From: an uncultured Treponema sp.
GTDB taxonomy: Bacteria; Spirochaetota; Spirochaetia; Treponematales; Treponemataceae
Length of the DNA stretch: 64,000 nt
Direction of reading: 5' to 3'
Assembly: GCA_949300145.1 (NCBI GenBank)
Contig: CASGDA010000001.1
Location: 186,001-250,000 of the forward strand
Every line of letters begins with the position of its first letter. The stretch's first letter is position 1. Below are positions 8,691 to 17,561 of the stretch, one piece after another. The position numbers and the translations under genes were made by a program. The notes beneath the pieces are model-generated. The model was not told the origin of the DNA and made no database searches. It worked only from the letters and a program-made list of their open reading frames with translations.

Positions 8691-9485
8691 TCATGCACCG
8701 GCGGAAACAACCCCGCCTTTAGGCTGTGCCGCTTCCGGAACAACACCGGCCGGAATATCACGGAAAACCCCGAGCGGATAATAGGGTTCCATTGCATCCC
8801 GAACCCAGTCCGCGGCGATTTTCGGATCGACACCCCAGTTTGTCGGGCACATCGACAGAATCTCGACAAAGGAATAGCCTTTCCCTTCCTTCTGATAAGT
8901 GAGGGCTTTTTTTATCGCGGCCTTCGTCTTGTTTATATGTTTGACGTCATAAACGGCACAGCGCTCTATGTACTTCGGCTCAACAAGCGTGTTGAGAAGC
9001 TCCGCAGCCCGGATAGGATAACCGACTTCATCAGCATTCCTGCCGTAAGGAGTTGTCTTCGTCACCTGTCCGACAAGCGTCGTCGGCGCCATCTGCCCGC
9101 CGGTCATTCCGTAGATAGCGTTGTTGATGAAAATGACGCTGATATTCTCGCCGCGGTTCGCCGCATGGATTGTCTCGCCGGTGCCGATTGCGAGCAAGTC
9201 GCCGTCACCCTGATAACAAATCACTATCTTATCTTTGTGGACGCGCTTCATTCCGGTTGAAACGGCCGGAGCCCGCCCGTGAGCGGCTTCAACCGAATCC
9301 ACATCCAGATAATTGTAGGCGAAAACCGCGCATCCTACCGGAGCGACAAGAAGGGTATCCTGCTGAATTCCCATTTCATCGATAACCTGGGCCACAAGCT
9401 TATGAACTATTCCGTGGCCGCAGCCGGCGCAATAATGGTTTTTAACATCCTTCATGGACTTGGGAAAACTATACACCTTAGACAT
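8691..9485 (-). CDS. 2-oxoacid:ferredoxin oxidoreductase, beta subunit (TPP-binding)
   Basis: This 264-residue protein carries the thiamine diphosphate module: CAGCGHG (residues 19-25), GDGDLLAIGTGETIHAANRG with the metal-binding GDG, and NNAIYGMTGGQ. The sequence CPTNWG near residue 205 and the lack of an internal ferredoxin domain resemble the KOR/VOR group more than pyruvate:ferredoxin oxidoreductase. Its start overlaps the alpha gene by 8 nt, so expression is probably coupled. It would decarboxylate a branched or other 2-oxoacid, or run in reverse as a reductive carboxylase. The direction depends on growth conditions and is not encoded in the sequence. Confidence 0.93.
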   Translation of the reverse strand: MSKVYSFPKSMKDVKNHYCAGCGHGIVHKLVAQVIDEMGIQQDTLLVAPVGCAVFAYNYLDVDSVEAAHGRAPAVSTGMKRVHKDKIVICYQGDGDLLAIGTGETIHAANRGENISVIFINNAIYGMTGGQMAPTTLVGQVTKTTPYGRNADEVGYPIRAAELLNTLVEPKYIERCAVYDVKHINKTKAAIKKALTYQKEGKGYSFVEILSMCPTNWGVDPKIAADWVRDAMEPYYPLGVFRDIPAGVVPEAAQPKGGVVSAGA

Positions 9486-10536
9486 AGCTTCTTACCTTCT
9501 CCAAAATAACATCGAGTTTCGGGATGATTCCTCCAGGCTCGCCGTAGAAATCAACTTCAGTTTTTCTCTTTCCGCTGTAAAGGCGGACATCCTGCACCAT
9601 CTGTCCGAGGCTCATTTCAACGGCGAGAACTTTCTTCGCACTGCTGCAGGCGGCTTCAAGCTCATTCTCAGGGAAAGGCCACAGGGTGACCGGGCGGAAG
9701 AGGCCGGCCTTAATTCCTTCACCACGGAGTACTTTGACAGCCTTTTTGCAAACCCTTGCCGATGTTCCGTAAGCGCAGAGCACAAAATCCGCGTCATCAC
9801 ACAGATAATTTTCATATATGACTTCGGAATCCGCGATTTTCCGGTAATTCTCTTCCAAAGCACGGACATGGCGTGACAAATAAGCATCGTCCTTGCCCAA
9901 TTTCAGGGACGCGATGATATGGGCTTCCCTGTCAGGGGTTTTACCGGTCAAAGCCCATGGTTTCGCGGGCAAATCCGTCACCTCCGCCGGAAGGACGCAG
10001 GGTTCCGCCATCTGTCCGAGGTAGCCGTCGCCGAGAATCATGACGACGACACGGTATTTGTCGGCTATTTCAAAGGCCTTTACAGTATAATCCGCCAGCT
10101 CCTGGACAGTTCCGGGGGCAATAACTACAACATGGTAATCGCCGTTTCCGCCGCCGCGGGTTGCCTGGAAATAATCTCCCTGGGCGCCGGCGATGTTTCC
10201 CAGACCGGGGCCGCCGCGCATCATATTCACGATTACGGCAGGAAGCTGGGCGCCGGAAAGATAGGAAATCCCCTCCTGCTTCAACGAAATTCCGGGAGAA
10301 GAGGATGAAGTCATAACCCTGGCGCCTGAAGCGGAAGCCCCCATAACCATATTGACGGCGGCTATTTCACTCTCAGCCTGAAGGAACGTGCCTCCGACCT
10401 GCGGCAGACGTTTTGACAAATAAGCCGGAATCTCGTTCTGCGGCGTTATAGGATAGGCGAAATAATACCGGCAGCCGGCAAGAACCGCAGCCTCTCCTAT
10501 AGCCTCATTTCCTTTCATCAGTATTTTTTTGCTCAT
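9478..10536 (-). CDS. 2-oxoacid:ferredoxin oxidoreductase, alpha subunit (VOR/KOR type)
   Basis: This 352-residue alpha subunit has the family hallmarks KGNEAIGEAAVLAGCRYYFAYPITPQNEI (quoted here in outline: GNEAIGEAAVLAG then YPITPQNEI), QAESEIAAVNMVMGASASGAR and SSSPGISLKQEGISYL. In this family the pyrimidine end of TPP and the substrate are bound here. The TGSAR-type ASGARVMTSSSSPG segment and overall length match subunits usually annotated as 3-methyl-2-oxobutanoate (VorB-like) oxidoreductase. It follows the ferredoxin gene after 3 nt and overlaps the beta gene. The exact 2-oxoacid is not certain; branched-chain specificity is favoured by homology type and by the leuA-cimA neighbours. Confidence 0.92.
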   Translation of the reverse strand: MSKKILMKGNEAIGEAAVLAGCRYYFAYPITPQNEIPAYLSKRLPQVGGTFLQAESEIAAVNMVMGASASGARVMTSSSSPGISLKQEGISYLSGAQLPAVIVNMMRGGPGLGNIAGAQGDYFQATRGGGNGDYHVVVIAPGTVQELADYTVKAFEIADKYRVVVMILGDGYLGQMAEPCVLPAEVTDLPAKPWALTGKTPDREAHIIASLKLGKDDAYLSRHVRALEENYRKIADSEVIYENYLCDDADFVLCAYGTSARVCKKAVKVLRGEGIKAGLFRPVTLWPFPENELEAACSSAKKVLAVEMSLGQMVQDVRLYSGKRKTEVDFYGEPGGIIPKLDVILEKVRSYV

Positions 10537-10539
10537 GGT

Positions 10540-10752
10540 TTATTCCTTTTCTATTTCGATAGCGGCATCGGGGCACATAATCGCACAAAAAGTACAGGCT
10601 ATACACAGGGATTCATCGGTACAAACAGGATAATGAACACCCTGTCCGTTTGTTTCTTTGGACATTACCAATATTTTTTTTGCACATGAACCGATACAGA
10701 GTCCGCAACCCTTGCAACGCTCCACAGCGATAATAGGTCTACAAGCAGCCAC
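10540..10752 (-). CDS. 2x[4Fe-4S] ferredoxin-type delta subunit of the 2-oxoacid oxidoreductase
   Basis: This 70-residue protein has two complete CxxCxxCxxxC clusters: Cys13/16/19/23 and Cys50/53/56/60, the second followed by proline as usual. It would carry electrons between the TPP active site and external ferredoxin. The start is a GTG with AAAGGAGG 5 nt upstream. It is the first gene of the four-gene oxidoreductase operon and follows a clear promoter at 10817-10845. Confidence 0.94.
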   Translation of the reverse strand: MAACRPIIAVERCKGCGLCIGSCAKKILVMSKETNGQGVHYPVCTDESLCIACTFCAIMCPDAAIEIEKE

Positions 10753-10816
10753 GCCAGCCTCCTTTATTAATTTAAACCGGCGGCGGATGTTTCGCCGTCA
10801 TACGGTCATGGAAGAA

Positions 10817-10845
10817 AGTATAATAAACTACAAAATATTAGGCAA
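10817..10845 (-). promoter_or_regulatory. Sigma-70-type promoter of the 2-oxoacid oxidoreductase operon
   Basis: On the minus strand TTGCCT (10840-10845) and TATACT (10817-10822) are separated by exactly 17 nt, 65 nt upstream of the GTG start. The rest of the 10753-10970 gap is AT-rich and shows no gene. No strong terminator is visible after the upstream cimA gene. Confidence 0.7.
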
Positions 10846-10970
10846 TGCAAATGAATTGTTTTTTCTGCATTTTTACTAAAATTTATGTAAAATTATTAAA
10901 TATTTTCAAGTGAAAAACAACGCCTTCCACAGGATTCACGCAGGCCGCCCGGACGGGATTACGGGAGGAA

Positions 10971-12572
10971 TCAAATTAAAAAACGCTTTTCCGCGTCCAG
11001 AATAAGCTTGTACTCAAAGGAATCGGTAAGGGCGAGCCAGCTCGCCTCTATCAAGTCGGATGAAACCCCTACCGTGGACCACATATTTTCGCCGTCACTT
11101 GTCTCAATCAACACCCTGACCTTTGCGGCGGTGGCGCTCTTTGAATCCAGAACCCTGACTTTAAAGTCCTTCAGTCTTATATGCTTCACCGAAGGATAAA
11201 AACGGCCCAGAGCCCGCCTGAAAGCGATGTCCAGCGCATGGACGGGCCCGTCCCCCTCTCCGGCGGTAACGGCGATTTCACCGTCAACTTCAATCTTTAT
11301 CTGGGCGAAGGCTGTACAGTTATCGCCGGCGACAGCCTGTTCTCCTATAACTTTATAATAATGAAGCTTGAAAAACGGCCTGTACTTGCCGAGGTTTCTC
11401 CGCACAAGAAGTTCAAAACTGCCTCCGGCTCCTTCAAACTGATACCCGGCGCATTCCAATTCCTTGATTTTATTGATGATTTGGGAGGTTATCGGACTGT
11501 CCTTTGTAACCCAGGGGTCGAATTTTTTGATTTTGTCGATAATCGCGGACCGGCCCGAAACCTCACTTAAAAGGAAGGACCGCTCGTTGCCGACACTTTC
11601 CGGGGAAATCTGCTCATAAGCCAGGGGATTTTTGTGGACCGCGTCCACATGCATACCGGCTTTGTGGGTAAAGGCATTCACCCCGACAAAGGGCATGGAG
11701 CTGTCCAGGGTGACATTGGCAATCTCCGCCACATATCTGGCTGTAGCTGTCAGCATTTTTATGTTGCCCTCGGGAAGACATTTTACACCGTATTTCAATT
11801 CAAGGGCGGGGATTATGCTGGACAAATTCGCATTGCCGCAGCGTTCCCCGAAGCCGAGCAACGTTCCCTGAACCTGGACGGCTCCCGCTTCCACCGCCAT
11901 GACGGAAGCGGCCTCCGCCATATTCATGTCATTGTGACAGTGAATCCCAACGGGAACATCAAAACGCCTGACCATCTCTTCCGTAACATCCCGGATTTTT
12001 CCCGGAAGGGTGCCGCCGTTTGTGTCGCACAATATGAGCGAAACAGCCCCGGCGCCGGCGGCCGCCTTCAGTGTCTCCACGGCATATTCCGGATCGGAAA
12101 AGTACCCGTCGAAAAAATGCTCCGCATCATAAAAGACCTTCCGCCCGGAATCGGTTAAAAAGCGGACGGTGTCGGCTATCATTTTCAGGTTTTCTTCGAG
12201 AGACGTGCGGAGAACCTCCGTCACCTGAAAATCCCAGGTTTTACCGAATACACACACATATTCGGTTCCGGCGGCCAGCAGGCTTTTCAGATTCACATCT
12301 TCGTCCACAGGGATGTTTTTCCTGCGGGTGGCACCGAACGCGACCACCTTGATATTTTTAAGCGGAACCTTTTTTATTTCCGTGAAAAATTCAATATCCT
12401 TCGGATTCGACCCTGGATTTCCGGCTTCCGCGAAAGATATGCCGAGTTCATCCAATGCCCTGACAATATAAATTTTATCCTGAACGGAAAAACTGATACC
12501 CTCACCCTGGGCACCGTCCCTCAACGTGGAGTCAAAAATCCGGACAGTTTCCGGCAAAAGGGTTTTATCCAT
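10971..12572 (-). CDS. cimA: (R)-citramalate synthase
   Basis: This 533-residue enzyme of the DRE-TIM metallolyase family opens with FDSTLRDGAQGEGISFS. It has the metal-binding HCHNDMNMAEA (HxH) motif and GTLLGFGERCGNANL. A C-terminal LeuA-type allosteric dimer domain ends the protein. The GAQGEGISF signature and FGKTWDFQV stretch match the citramalate synthase type rather than LeuA. The reaction joins acetyl-CoA and pyruvate to citramalate, giving 2-oxobutyrate for isoleucine without threonine. The start at 12572 is chosen because GGAG lies 5 nt before it; the frame extends to 12605. It overlaps the leuA stop by 8 nt, so the two are translationally coupled. Confidence 0.9.
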   Translation of the reverse strand: MDKTLLPETVRIFDSTLRDGAQGEGISFSVQDKIYIVRALDELGISFAEAGNPGSNPKDIEFFTEIKKVPLKNIKVVAFGATRRKNIPVDEDVNLKSLLAAGTEYVCVFGKTWDFQVTEVLRTSLEENLKMIADTVRFLTDSGRKVFYDAEHFFDGYFSDPEYAVETLKAAAGAGAVSLILCDTNGGTLPGKIRDVTEEMVRRFDVPVGIHCHNDMNMAEAASVMAVEAGAVQVQGTLLGFGERCGNANLSSIIPALELKYGVKCLPEGNIKMLTATARYVAEIANVTLDSSMPFVGVNAFTHKAGMHVDAVHKNPLAYEQISPESVGNERSFLLSEVSGRSAIIDKIKKFDPWVTKDSPITSQIINKIKELECAGYQFEGAGGSFELLVRRNLGKYRPFFKLHYYKVIGEQAVAGDNCTAFAQIKIEVDGEIAVTAGEGDGPVHALDIAFRRALGRFYPSVKHIRLKDFKVRVLDSKSATAAKVRVLIETSDGENMWSTVGVSSDLIEASWLALTDSFEYKLILDAEKRFLI

Positions 12573-14151
12573 TTTTCTCCGCCTCCCGGATTTTTTCCGC
12601 CTCACGCTCGCAGGCTAATTCATAGACCATGGCGTTTATCGCGGACAGATACGCTTTTATTCCGGATTCAACTATGTCGGTTGAAACACCGCTGCCGTTC
12701 CAGCTCCTTCCTCCGCGGGTCACCCGCATAAGGCATTCACCCTGGGCGTCAGTTCCGGTATCGACGGCATCAACAACCTGAAGTGAAAAATCCTCGAGCT
12801 TTACTTCCTCGCCGCCTATAATTTTATCAACAGCATTCAAGGAAGCGTCAATCGGTCCGTCCCCGATCGCGACTTTTTCCACGAAAGAGCCGTCCGCGAT
12901 TTTCAGACGGACAACTGAGGTTGAAGTAATCGAGGAACCGGAATTAATAACAAAGCGGTCGAGCACATAAGCCTGCGGTATTTCCGCATTACGGCCCGCA
13001 ACCAGCGCCTCAATGTCCCTGTCGGATACCGTTTTCTTTTTATCAGCAAGTTTTTTGAATTCCTCAAAGAGATGATCCAGAATCTCCCTGGAATCCCCCA
13101 GATTGATTCCAAGATAAGAAAGCCTTTCCTCAAAAGCATGCCGGCCTGAATGTTTCCCCAAAACCATTTTGCTGAAGGACTTATCAGGTATACCGATGGA
13201 CTGCGGCGTCATGATTTCATATGTTCCCGGATTCGCCATAACCCCGTGCTGGTGGATTCCCGCCTCATGGGCGAAAGCATTCTCTCCGACAATGGCCTTG
13301 TTAGGCTGGCATCTGACGCCGCTCGCCTTTGAAACGATTTTTGACGCCTGATAAATTCTGGAGATATCTATGCCCGTATTCATCTTGTAATAATCACGGC
13401 GAACATGAAGATTCATCACAAATTCCTCAAGGGCGGTATTCCCGGCCCTCTCCCCTATTCCGTTCACGGAACATTCAACCTGATCCGCTCCGGCGGCGGC
13501 TGCGGCGAGACTGTTCGCAACCGCCAAACCCAAATCATTATGACAGTGAACGGAAAGACACGCCTTGTCTATATTTGGAACGTAATTTTTTATGTTTCTT
13601 ATCAGGGCCGCATATTCCTCGGGAACCGCATATCCCACCGTATCCGGAATATTAACCGTGGATGCGCCTGCGTCAATCACAGATTCTATGACACGGTAAA
13701 TAAAGTCCGGCTCCGAACGGGAAGCATCCTCCAAAGAAAACTCGATATCCGGACACAAATTCCTGGCATAAGAGACCATCTCTACAGCCTGGGAAAGGAC
13801 TTTCTCCGGAGATTTCCTGAGCTTGTATTTCATGTGTATCGGGCTTGTGGCGAGGAAAACATGGATGCGCGGCGACCTGGCGGGCAGAAGGGCCTCCACG
13901 GCCGCATCTATATCCTGGACAGAAGCTCTGGCCAAGGCTGCCACAACAGGCCCGTTTACACAGTGGGCTATTGTTTGAACCGCCCGGAAATCCCCGGCAC
14001 TGCATACAGGAAAACCGGCTTCAATCACATCGACCCCCAGCTCCTGAAGGATTTCCGCCACTGCAACCTTGCTGTGCAGATTCATGCTGCAACCAGGAGC
14101 CTGTTCGCCGTCCCTTAAAGAAGTGTCAAAAATTTTTATCCGCCGTTCCAA
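12565..14151 (-). CDS. leuA: 2-isopropylmalate synthase
   Basis: The enzyme (about 528 residues) condenses acetyl-CoA with 2-oxoisovalerate, the first step of leucine synthesis. It shows FDTSLRDGEQAPGCSMN, SVHCHNDLGLAVANSLAA with the HxH metal site, and VNGIGERAGNTALEE. Then come HQHGV and a C-terminal regulatory domain (SITSTSVVRLKI onward) that gives leucine feedback in this family. The start chosen is the TTG at 14151: GAGAGG lies upstream at workable spacing and the protein then begins MERRIKIFDTSLR, as expected. A longer frame to 14169 is also TTG-initiated. leuA-cimA forms a two-gene operon. Confidence 0.92.
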   Translation of the reverse strand: MERRIKIFDTSLRDGEQAPGCSMNLHSKVAVAEILQELGVDVIEAGFPVCSAGDFRAVQTIAHCVNGPVVAALARASVQDIDAAVEALLPARSPRIHVFLATSPIHMKYKLRKSPEKVLSQAVEMVSYARNLCPDIEFSLEDASRSEPDFIYRVIESVIDAGASTVNIPDTVGYAVPEEYAALIRNIKNYVPNIDKACLSVHCHNDLGLAVANSLAAAAAGADQVECSVNGIGERAGNTALEEFVMNLHVRRDYYKMNTGIDISRIYQASKIVSKASGVRCQPNKAIVGENAFAHEAGIHQHGVMANPGTYEIMTPQSIGIPDKSFSKMVLGKHSGRHAFEERLSYLGINLGDSREILDHLFEEFKKLADKKKTVSDRDIEALVAGRNAEIPQAYVLDRFVINSGSSITSTSVVRLKIADGSFVEKVAIGDGPIDASLNAVDKIIGGEEVKLEDFSLQVVDAVDTGTDAQGECLMRVTRGGRSWNGSGVSTDIVESGIKAYLSAINAMVYELACEREAEKIREAEKNG

Positions 14152-14186
14152 TTTTCCAATACCTCTCAAAAATTATAAGCGCATAT

Positions 14187-14192
14187 ATTATA
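14187..14192 (-). promoter_or_regulatory. -10 box of the leuA-cimA promoter
   Basis: TATAAT on the minus strand, about 36 nt before the leuA start. The -35 region is masked by a T9 tract (14204-14212) and is poorly conserved. No T-box or leader-peptide structure is visible between this box and leuA. Confidence 0.5.
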
Positions 14193-14252
14193 TCATCTTA
14201 AAGAAAAAAAAATAAGAAGGGAAGCGTCTGTTTCACGATAAGCACGCGGAAA

Positions 14253-14300
14253 CAAAAAAAACACCTGCCGGTCAAACGGAAAGTTCTGACGGCAGGTGTT
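14253..14300 (-). terminator. Intrinsic terminator after htrA
   Basis: A hairpin (AACACCTGCC-GTCA pairing with TGAC-GGCAGGTGTT, one bulge, 12-nt loop) lies 28 nt after the htrA stop and is followed on the minus strand by eight U residues. It ends the long operon that begins before secG and separates it from the leuA promoter. Confidence 0.85.
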
Positions 14301-14327
14301 CCGGAATTATAAAAATTATAAACAGGA

Positions 14328-15878
14328 TTATGATTTAAGATGGAATCTTATTGTTGAAAGTTCATGACCCTCACGTATGACAGTAAACCATACCTCGCCG
14401 GATCTTGCTGATGCCATTCCCCCATACAATGAAGTAAGATTGGAAACATCCTTGTCATTCACTTTCACAATGATATCCCCCGACATGAGCCCCATAACGG
14501 CTGCGGGACTTTTCGGCATTACATTTGTGACAAGAACGCCTTTTTGATTCTTGTCCAAATCAAAGCGGTTACGCAAATCATCATTTATCTCGTATGGGAT
14601 GAAGCCCGGCCAGAGCTTGCTGTAATCGTTCACAAGATTTTCATCCCGCTCGTCGATTTTCACGGAAAGGTTTATGGTCTTTCCGTTTCTGATAAGCGTG
14701 AATTCCGCCGTATCGCCGTTACGCAATTCACCCACATCACGGACAAGCTGGTTGACAGACTTCACGGGTTTTCCATTCAAGGCCGTAACATAGTCACCCG
14801 GAAGGAATCCGCCCTTATCAGCAGGAGAACCTATAAAGACCTGGGCAGCCAGAGCTCCGGTGTTTTTTTCCAATCCCAGAGCCTCAAGTATTTCCCTGTC
14901 CGCATCCAGAAGCTGAACACCCAGCCAGCCGTAATTCAATTTACCACCGGCGATGAATTCATCAACGGCATTTTTAACATTGTTTATCGGAATTGAAAAG
15001 CCAAGCCCCTGTGAACCGCCGGAATAAGAGGCAATCCAGGAATTTATACCGATAACTTCCCCGTAAATGTTAACCAAAGGTCCTCCGGAGTTACCCTGGT
15101 TGATGGCGGCGTCAGTCTGGATGAAGTCGTTGATATTTCCGTTGGGGCCGCCATTCCGTCCCACAGCGCTGACAACACCCTGCGTGAGGGAAGAAACATA
15201 CCCTAGGGGAGAACCCACCGCAAAAACAATGTCGCCCGGCTGCACCGAATCGGAATCCCCCATCTTTGCCACCGGAATGGAATCATCGCTGGATTCAAAA
15301 GAAACAAGGGCGATATCCTTGCGCTCATCGCCTCCGACAATCTTTCCGGAAAATTCCTGTCCGCCGTAAAGTTTCACACGGATTTTGTCAGCATCTTTCA
15401 CCACATGGTAATTTGTCAGGACATAATAAGTTTTTCCCGACCGGCGGATTATGACACCGGAACCCATCCCCTCGGTCTCATATTCACGTTTATTCCGGGA
15501 GTCTTCTTCATCATTGTTGTCCCTGTCAGGACGGCCGAAAAAGAACCACGGGAAACCGTCCATGGGAGAGGATTCAATAGTGTGTGTCTCCACAACATCA
15601 AGGGTAGCCACAGACGGAAGAACGGCGGAAGCCACCGCCCTGTTAGCGTTCTGTAATGATTCCAGAAAGTCCCTTGATTCAGCGGAAATTTCAGGAGCGG
15701 AAACAAGTATGTTTTCAGCTGTGGTTGATACGGGCTGGGTATCCCTGACTCCTCCCGCAAGAACTTCCGGGTCTTTTGCAACAGCACAAACGGCAAGTAA
15801 AAAACAAAAGAAGATGCAGGACACAATAAAAATTACTTTTCGTTTTTGTACAGAAGTATCCTTTGAATTTTTCTTCAT
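14328..15878 (-). CDS. htrA: Periplasmic serine protease, HtrA/DegP family
   Basis: The protein has 516 residues. An N-terminal signal anchor (residues 13-33) is followed by a trypsin-like domain with the triad His158 (LTNYHVV), Asp188 (RKDIALV) and Ser264 (GNSGGPL). Two PDZ domains then occupy about residues 310-400 and 425-516. An acidic, asparagine-rich loop (residues 117-132) precedes the protease core. The family degrades or refolds damaged envelope proteins in the periplasm. The ATG at 15878 is preferred over a TTG 9 nt upstream because AAGGAG lies 11 nt before the ATG and only 2 nt before the TTG. The gene follows map by 77 nt. Confidence 0.93.
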   Translation of the reverse strand: MKKNSKDTSVQKRKVIFIVSCIFFCFLLAVCAVAKDPEVLAGGVRDTQPVSTTAENILVSAPEISAESRDFLESLQNANRAVASAVLPSVATLDVVETHTIESSPMDGFPWFFFGRPDRDNNDEEDSRNKREYETEGMGSGVIIRRSGKTYYVLTNYHVVKDADKIRVKLYGGQEFSGKIVGGDERKDIALVSFESSDDSIPVAKMGDSDSVQPGDIVFAVGSPLGYVSSLTQGVVSAVGRNGGPNGNINDFIQTDAAINQGNSGGPLVNIYGEVIGINSWIASYSGGSQGLGFSIPINNVKNAVDEFIAGGKLNYGWLGVQLLDADREILEALGLEKNTGALAAQVFIGSPADKGGFLPGDYVTALNGKPVKSVNQLVRDVGELRNGDTAEFTLIRNGKTINLSVKIDERDENLVNDYSKLWPGFIPYEINDDLRNRFDLDKNQKGVLVTNVMPKSPAAVMGLMSGDIIVKVNDKDVSNLTSLYGGMASARSGEVWFTVIREGHELSTIRFHLKS

Positions 15879-15955
15879 AAAAAGCAAATCTCCTTAACTG
15901 ATTTTAAAATACTGATCAAGGCCGTCAGGTTACAAATACTTTTATGAGGTGGAAA

Positions 15956-16705
15956 TCACAGGGCTGTCAGAATCTCGGTGTGGTCTCCAAAAACCGCGAC
16001 AGTATGCTCAATGTGGCACGCCCTGCTTTTATCGGCGGTAACAACCGTCCATCCGTCGGAAAGCAGTTCGACGTCATCCGTTCCCAGCGTTATCATGGGT
16101 TCGATGGCAATAACCATGCCGGGGACTATCCTGTGGTTCGGACCGCGTTTTGACGGCACATTCGGCACATTCGGATCCTCGTGCACATCCAGACCGACTC
16201 CGTGCCCGCAGTATTCATAAACAACGCCGAAACCCGCCGAACGCGCGATGTTATACACTGCACGTGAAATATCCCCTATGCGGTTGCCTGCCTTACAGGC
16301 GGCGATTCCCGCGTCAAGACAAGCCTTCGTAACTTCAATAAGCTCTGATTCCCTGGGGGAAATTTTCCCCACGCCCACCGTCTTCGCCGCGTCACTTATA
16401 TATCCGTCAAGGTTTATTCCTATATCAAGCGACACAAGATCCCCGGCTTTCACAACTTTACGCCTGGAAGGAATTCCATGTATAACTTCCTCGTTTATGG
16501 AAACACAAACCGCGCCCGGAAAATCCTCCGAATACCAGGCGGGAGTTCCTCCGTTGGCTTTTATGAAATTTTTACAATATTCATCGATATCCGCGGCGGT
16601 GATTCCTTCCTTAATCATGGGCAGAAGTTCCTCGTATAAGGCCGCGAGCAATTTGCAGGATTTTCTTATTCCGTTTATCTGTTTTTCATTTTTTATCCGT
16701 ATCAT
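15956..16705 (-). CDS. map: Methionine aminopeptidase, type I
   Basis: This 249-residue cytosolic metallopeptidase removes the initiator methionine from new proteins. The five metal ligands are visible in order: Asp in VSLDIGINLDG, Asp in YISDAAKTVG, His in YCGHGVG, Glu in AIEPMI and Glu in HIEHTV. The length matches the bacterial type I enzyme with no N-terminal extension. It is 15 nt downstream of the DnaJ-domain gene and appears to be near the 3' end of the long V-ATPase transcription unit. Confidence 0.95.
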   Translation of the reverse strand: MIRIKNEKQINGIRKSCKLLAALYEELLPMIKEGITAADIDEYCKNFIKANGGTPAWYSEDFPGAVCVSINEEVIHGIPSRRKVVKAGDLVSLDIGINLDGYISDAAKTVGVGKISPRESELIEVTKACLDAGIAACKAGNRIGDISRAVYNIARSAGFGVVYEYCGHGVGLDVHEDPNVPNVPSKRGPNHRIVPGMVIAIEPMITLGTDDVELLSDGWTVVTADKSRACHIEHTVAVFGDHTEILTAL

Positions 16706-16720
16706 TTTTCTCCTCCGGAA

Positions 16721-17557
16721 TCATGAAATTTTGAAAAGGGAACGGGAGCGGGAGCGGGAAGTTTTACGGCATGAAGAAGCGATTTTTTCAGCCTCCGAGG
16801 CACAAACGGCGGCGGTATTTTCATCTCCTATACGCAAATAACATTCCGCCATACGCCGCAGAATAAAAATATCATCCTTTTCACCCAAACGCAATTCAAG
16901 GGCATATTCAAAACAATCCAACGCCAGTTCATCGGACAGATTCTCAGGAATAATTTTACGTATCACCGAACGCAGGAAATCCAGGGCATCAGAAAAAAAA
17001 TGACGGAAATAGGGTTTCCTGTATTCTTCCGAAATTACATCGGCCAGCAGACAGAAGGCTTCGTAAATTTTATTCCGGGCCGCCAGTTCTTCCGCAAGGA
17101 CAAAACCGCAGTCCATAAAATCTTCCCGGTCAAAATAATTTGAAAGGACAAACTTTCCCGGCGGATACAAATACTTCAAATATTCCTCAACAGCCTCTTC
17201 CTCCAAATCATGAAACAAATCGAAGAAAATAAGCTTGGCGCGGCTTTCATTGTCCGTCCTGGAAAGAAGCCAGCGCCTGTAATCAAAAGCATCCCCGGGA
17301 GACTGTCTCCTGGAATAACGGAAACGGGCATAGGTGGCGTCAAAGCCTTCCCGCAAAGCCGGGTCGGACAACGTCCTGTAGGCTTCCAACAGTTCCCGCA
17401 TACCGGCGGAATTTTCATCCGGCTCTTTCCCGCCTTTATGCAGATGGCGGGCTGTATCAGGATGGAGTAACTTAGCCTTTTCCCTGAAAGCGCGTTTTAT
17501 CTCTGCGGCGCCTGCTGTCTCAGGAACACCGAGAATGCGGTAACAATCCTTAACCAA
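16721..17557 (-). CDS. DnaJ-domain protein with helical C-terminal region
   Basis: The protein has 278 residues. An N-terminal J-domain (about residues 3-75) contains DCYRILGVPETAGAAEIKRAFR and the essential HPD tripeptide (KLLHPDTARH). There is no Gly/Phe region, no zinc-finger CxxCxGxG repeats and no canonical substrate-binding domain, so it is not the housekeeping DnaJ. The remainder (residues 95-265) is leucine-rich and helical and looks TPR-like, ending in a short basic Ser-Arg tail. It probably recruits Hsp70 to a specific client, but the client is unknown. It lies 5 nt after the flavodoxin-like gene. Confidence 0.8.
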   Translation of the reverse strand: MVKDCYRILGVPETAGAAEIKRAFREKAKLLHPDTARHLHKGGKEPDENSAGMRELLEAYRTLSDPALREGFDATYARFRYSRRQSPGDAFDYRRWLLSRTDNESRAKLIFFDLFHDLEEEAVEEYLKYLYPPGKFVLSNYFDREDFMDCGFVLAEELAARNKIYEAFCLLADVISEEYRKPYFRHFFSDALDFLRSVIRKIIPENLSDELALDCFEYALELRLGEKDDIFILRRMAECYLRIGDENTAAVCASEAEKIASSCRKTSRSRSRSLFKIS

Positions 17558-17561
17558 AGCA

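Noticed and set aside
14253-14300. A leucine-responsive leader or T-box before leuA
   Set aside because: The only strong structure is a simple terminator hairpin lying upstream of the leuA -10 box, so it belongs to htrA; no leader peptide with leucine codons or T-box consensus was seen.
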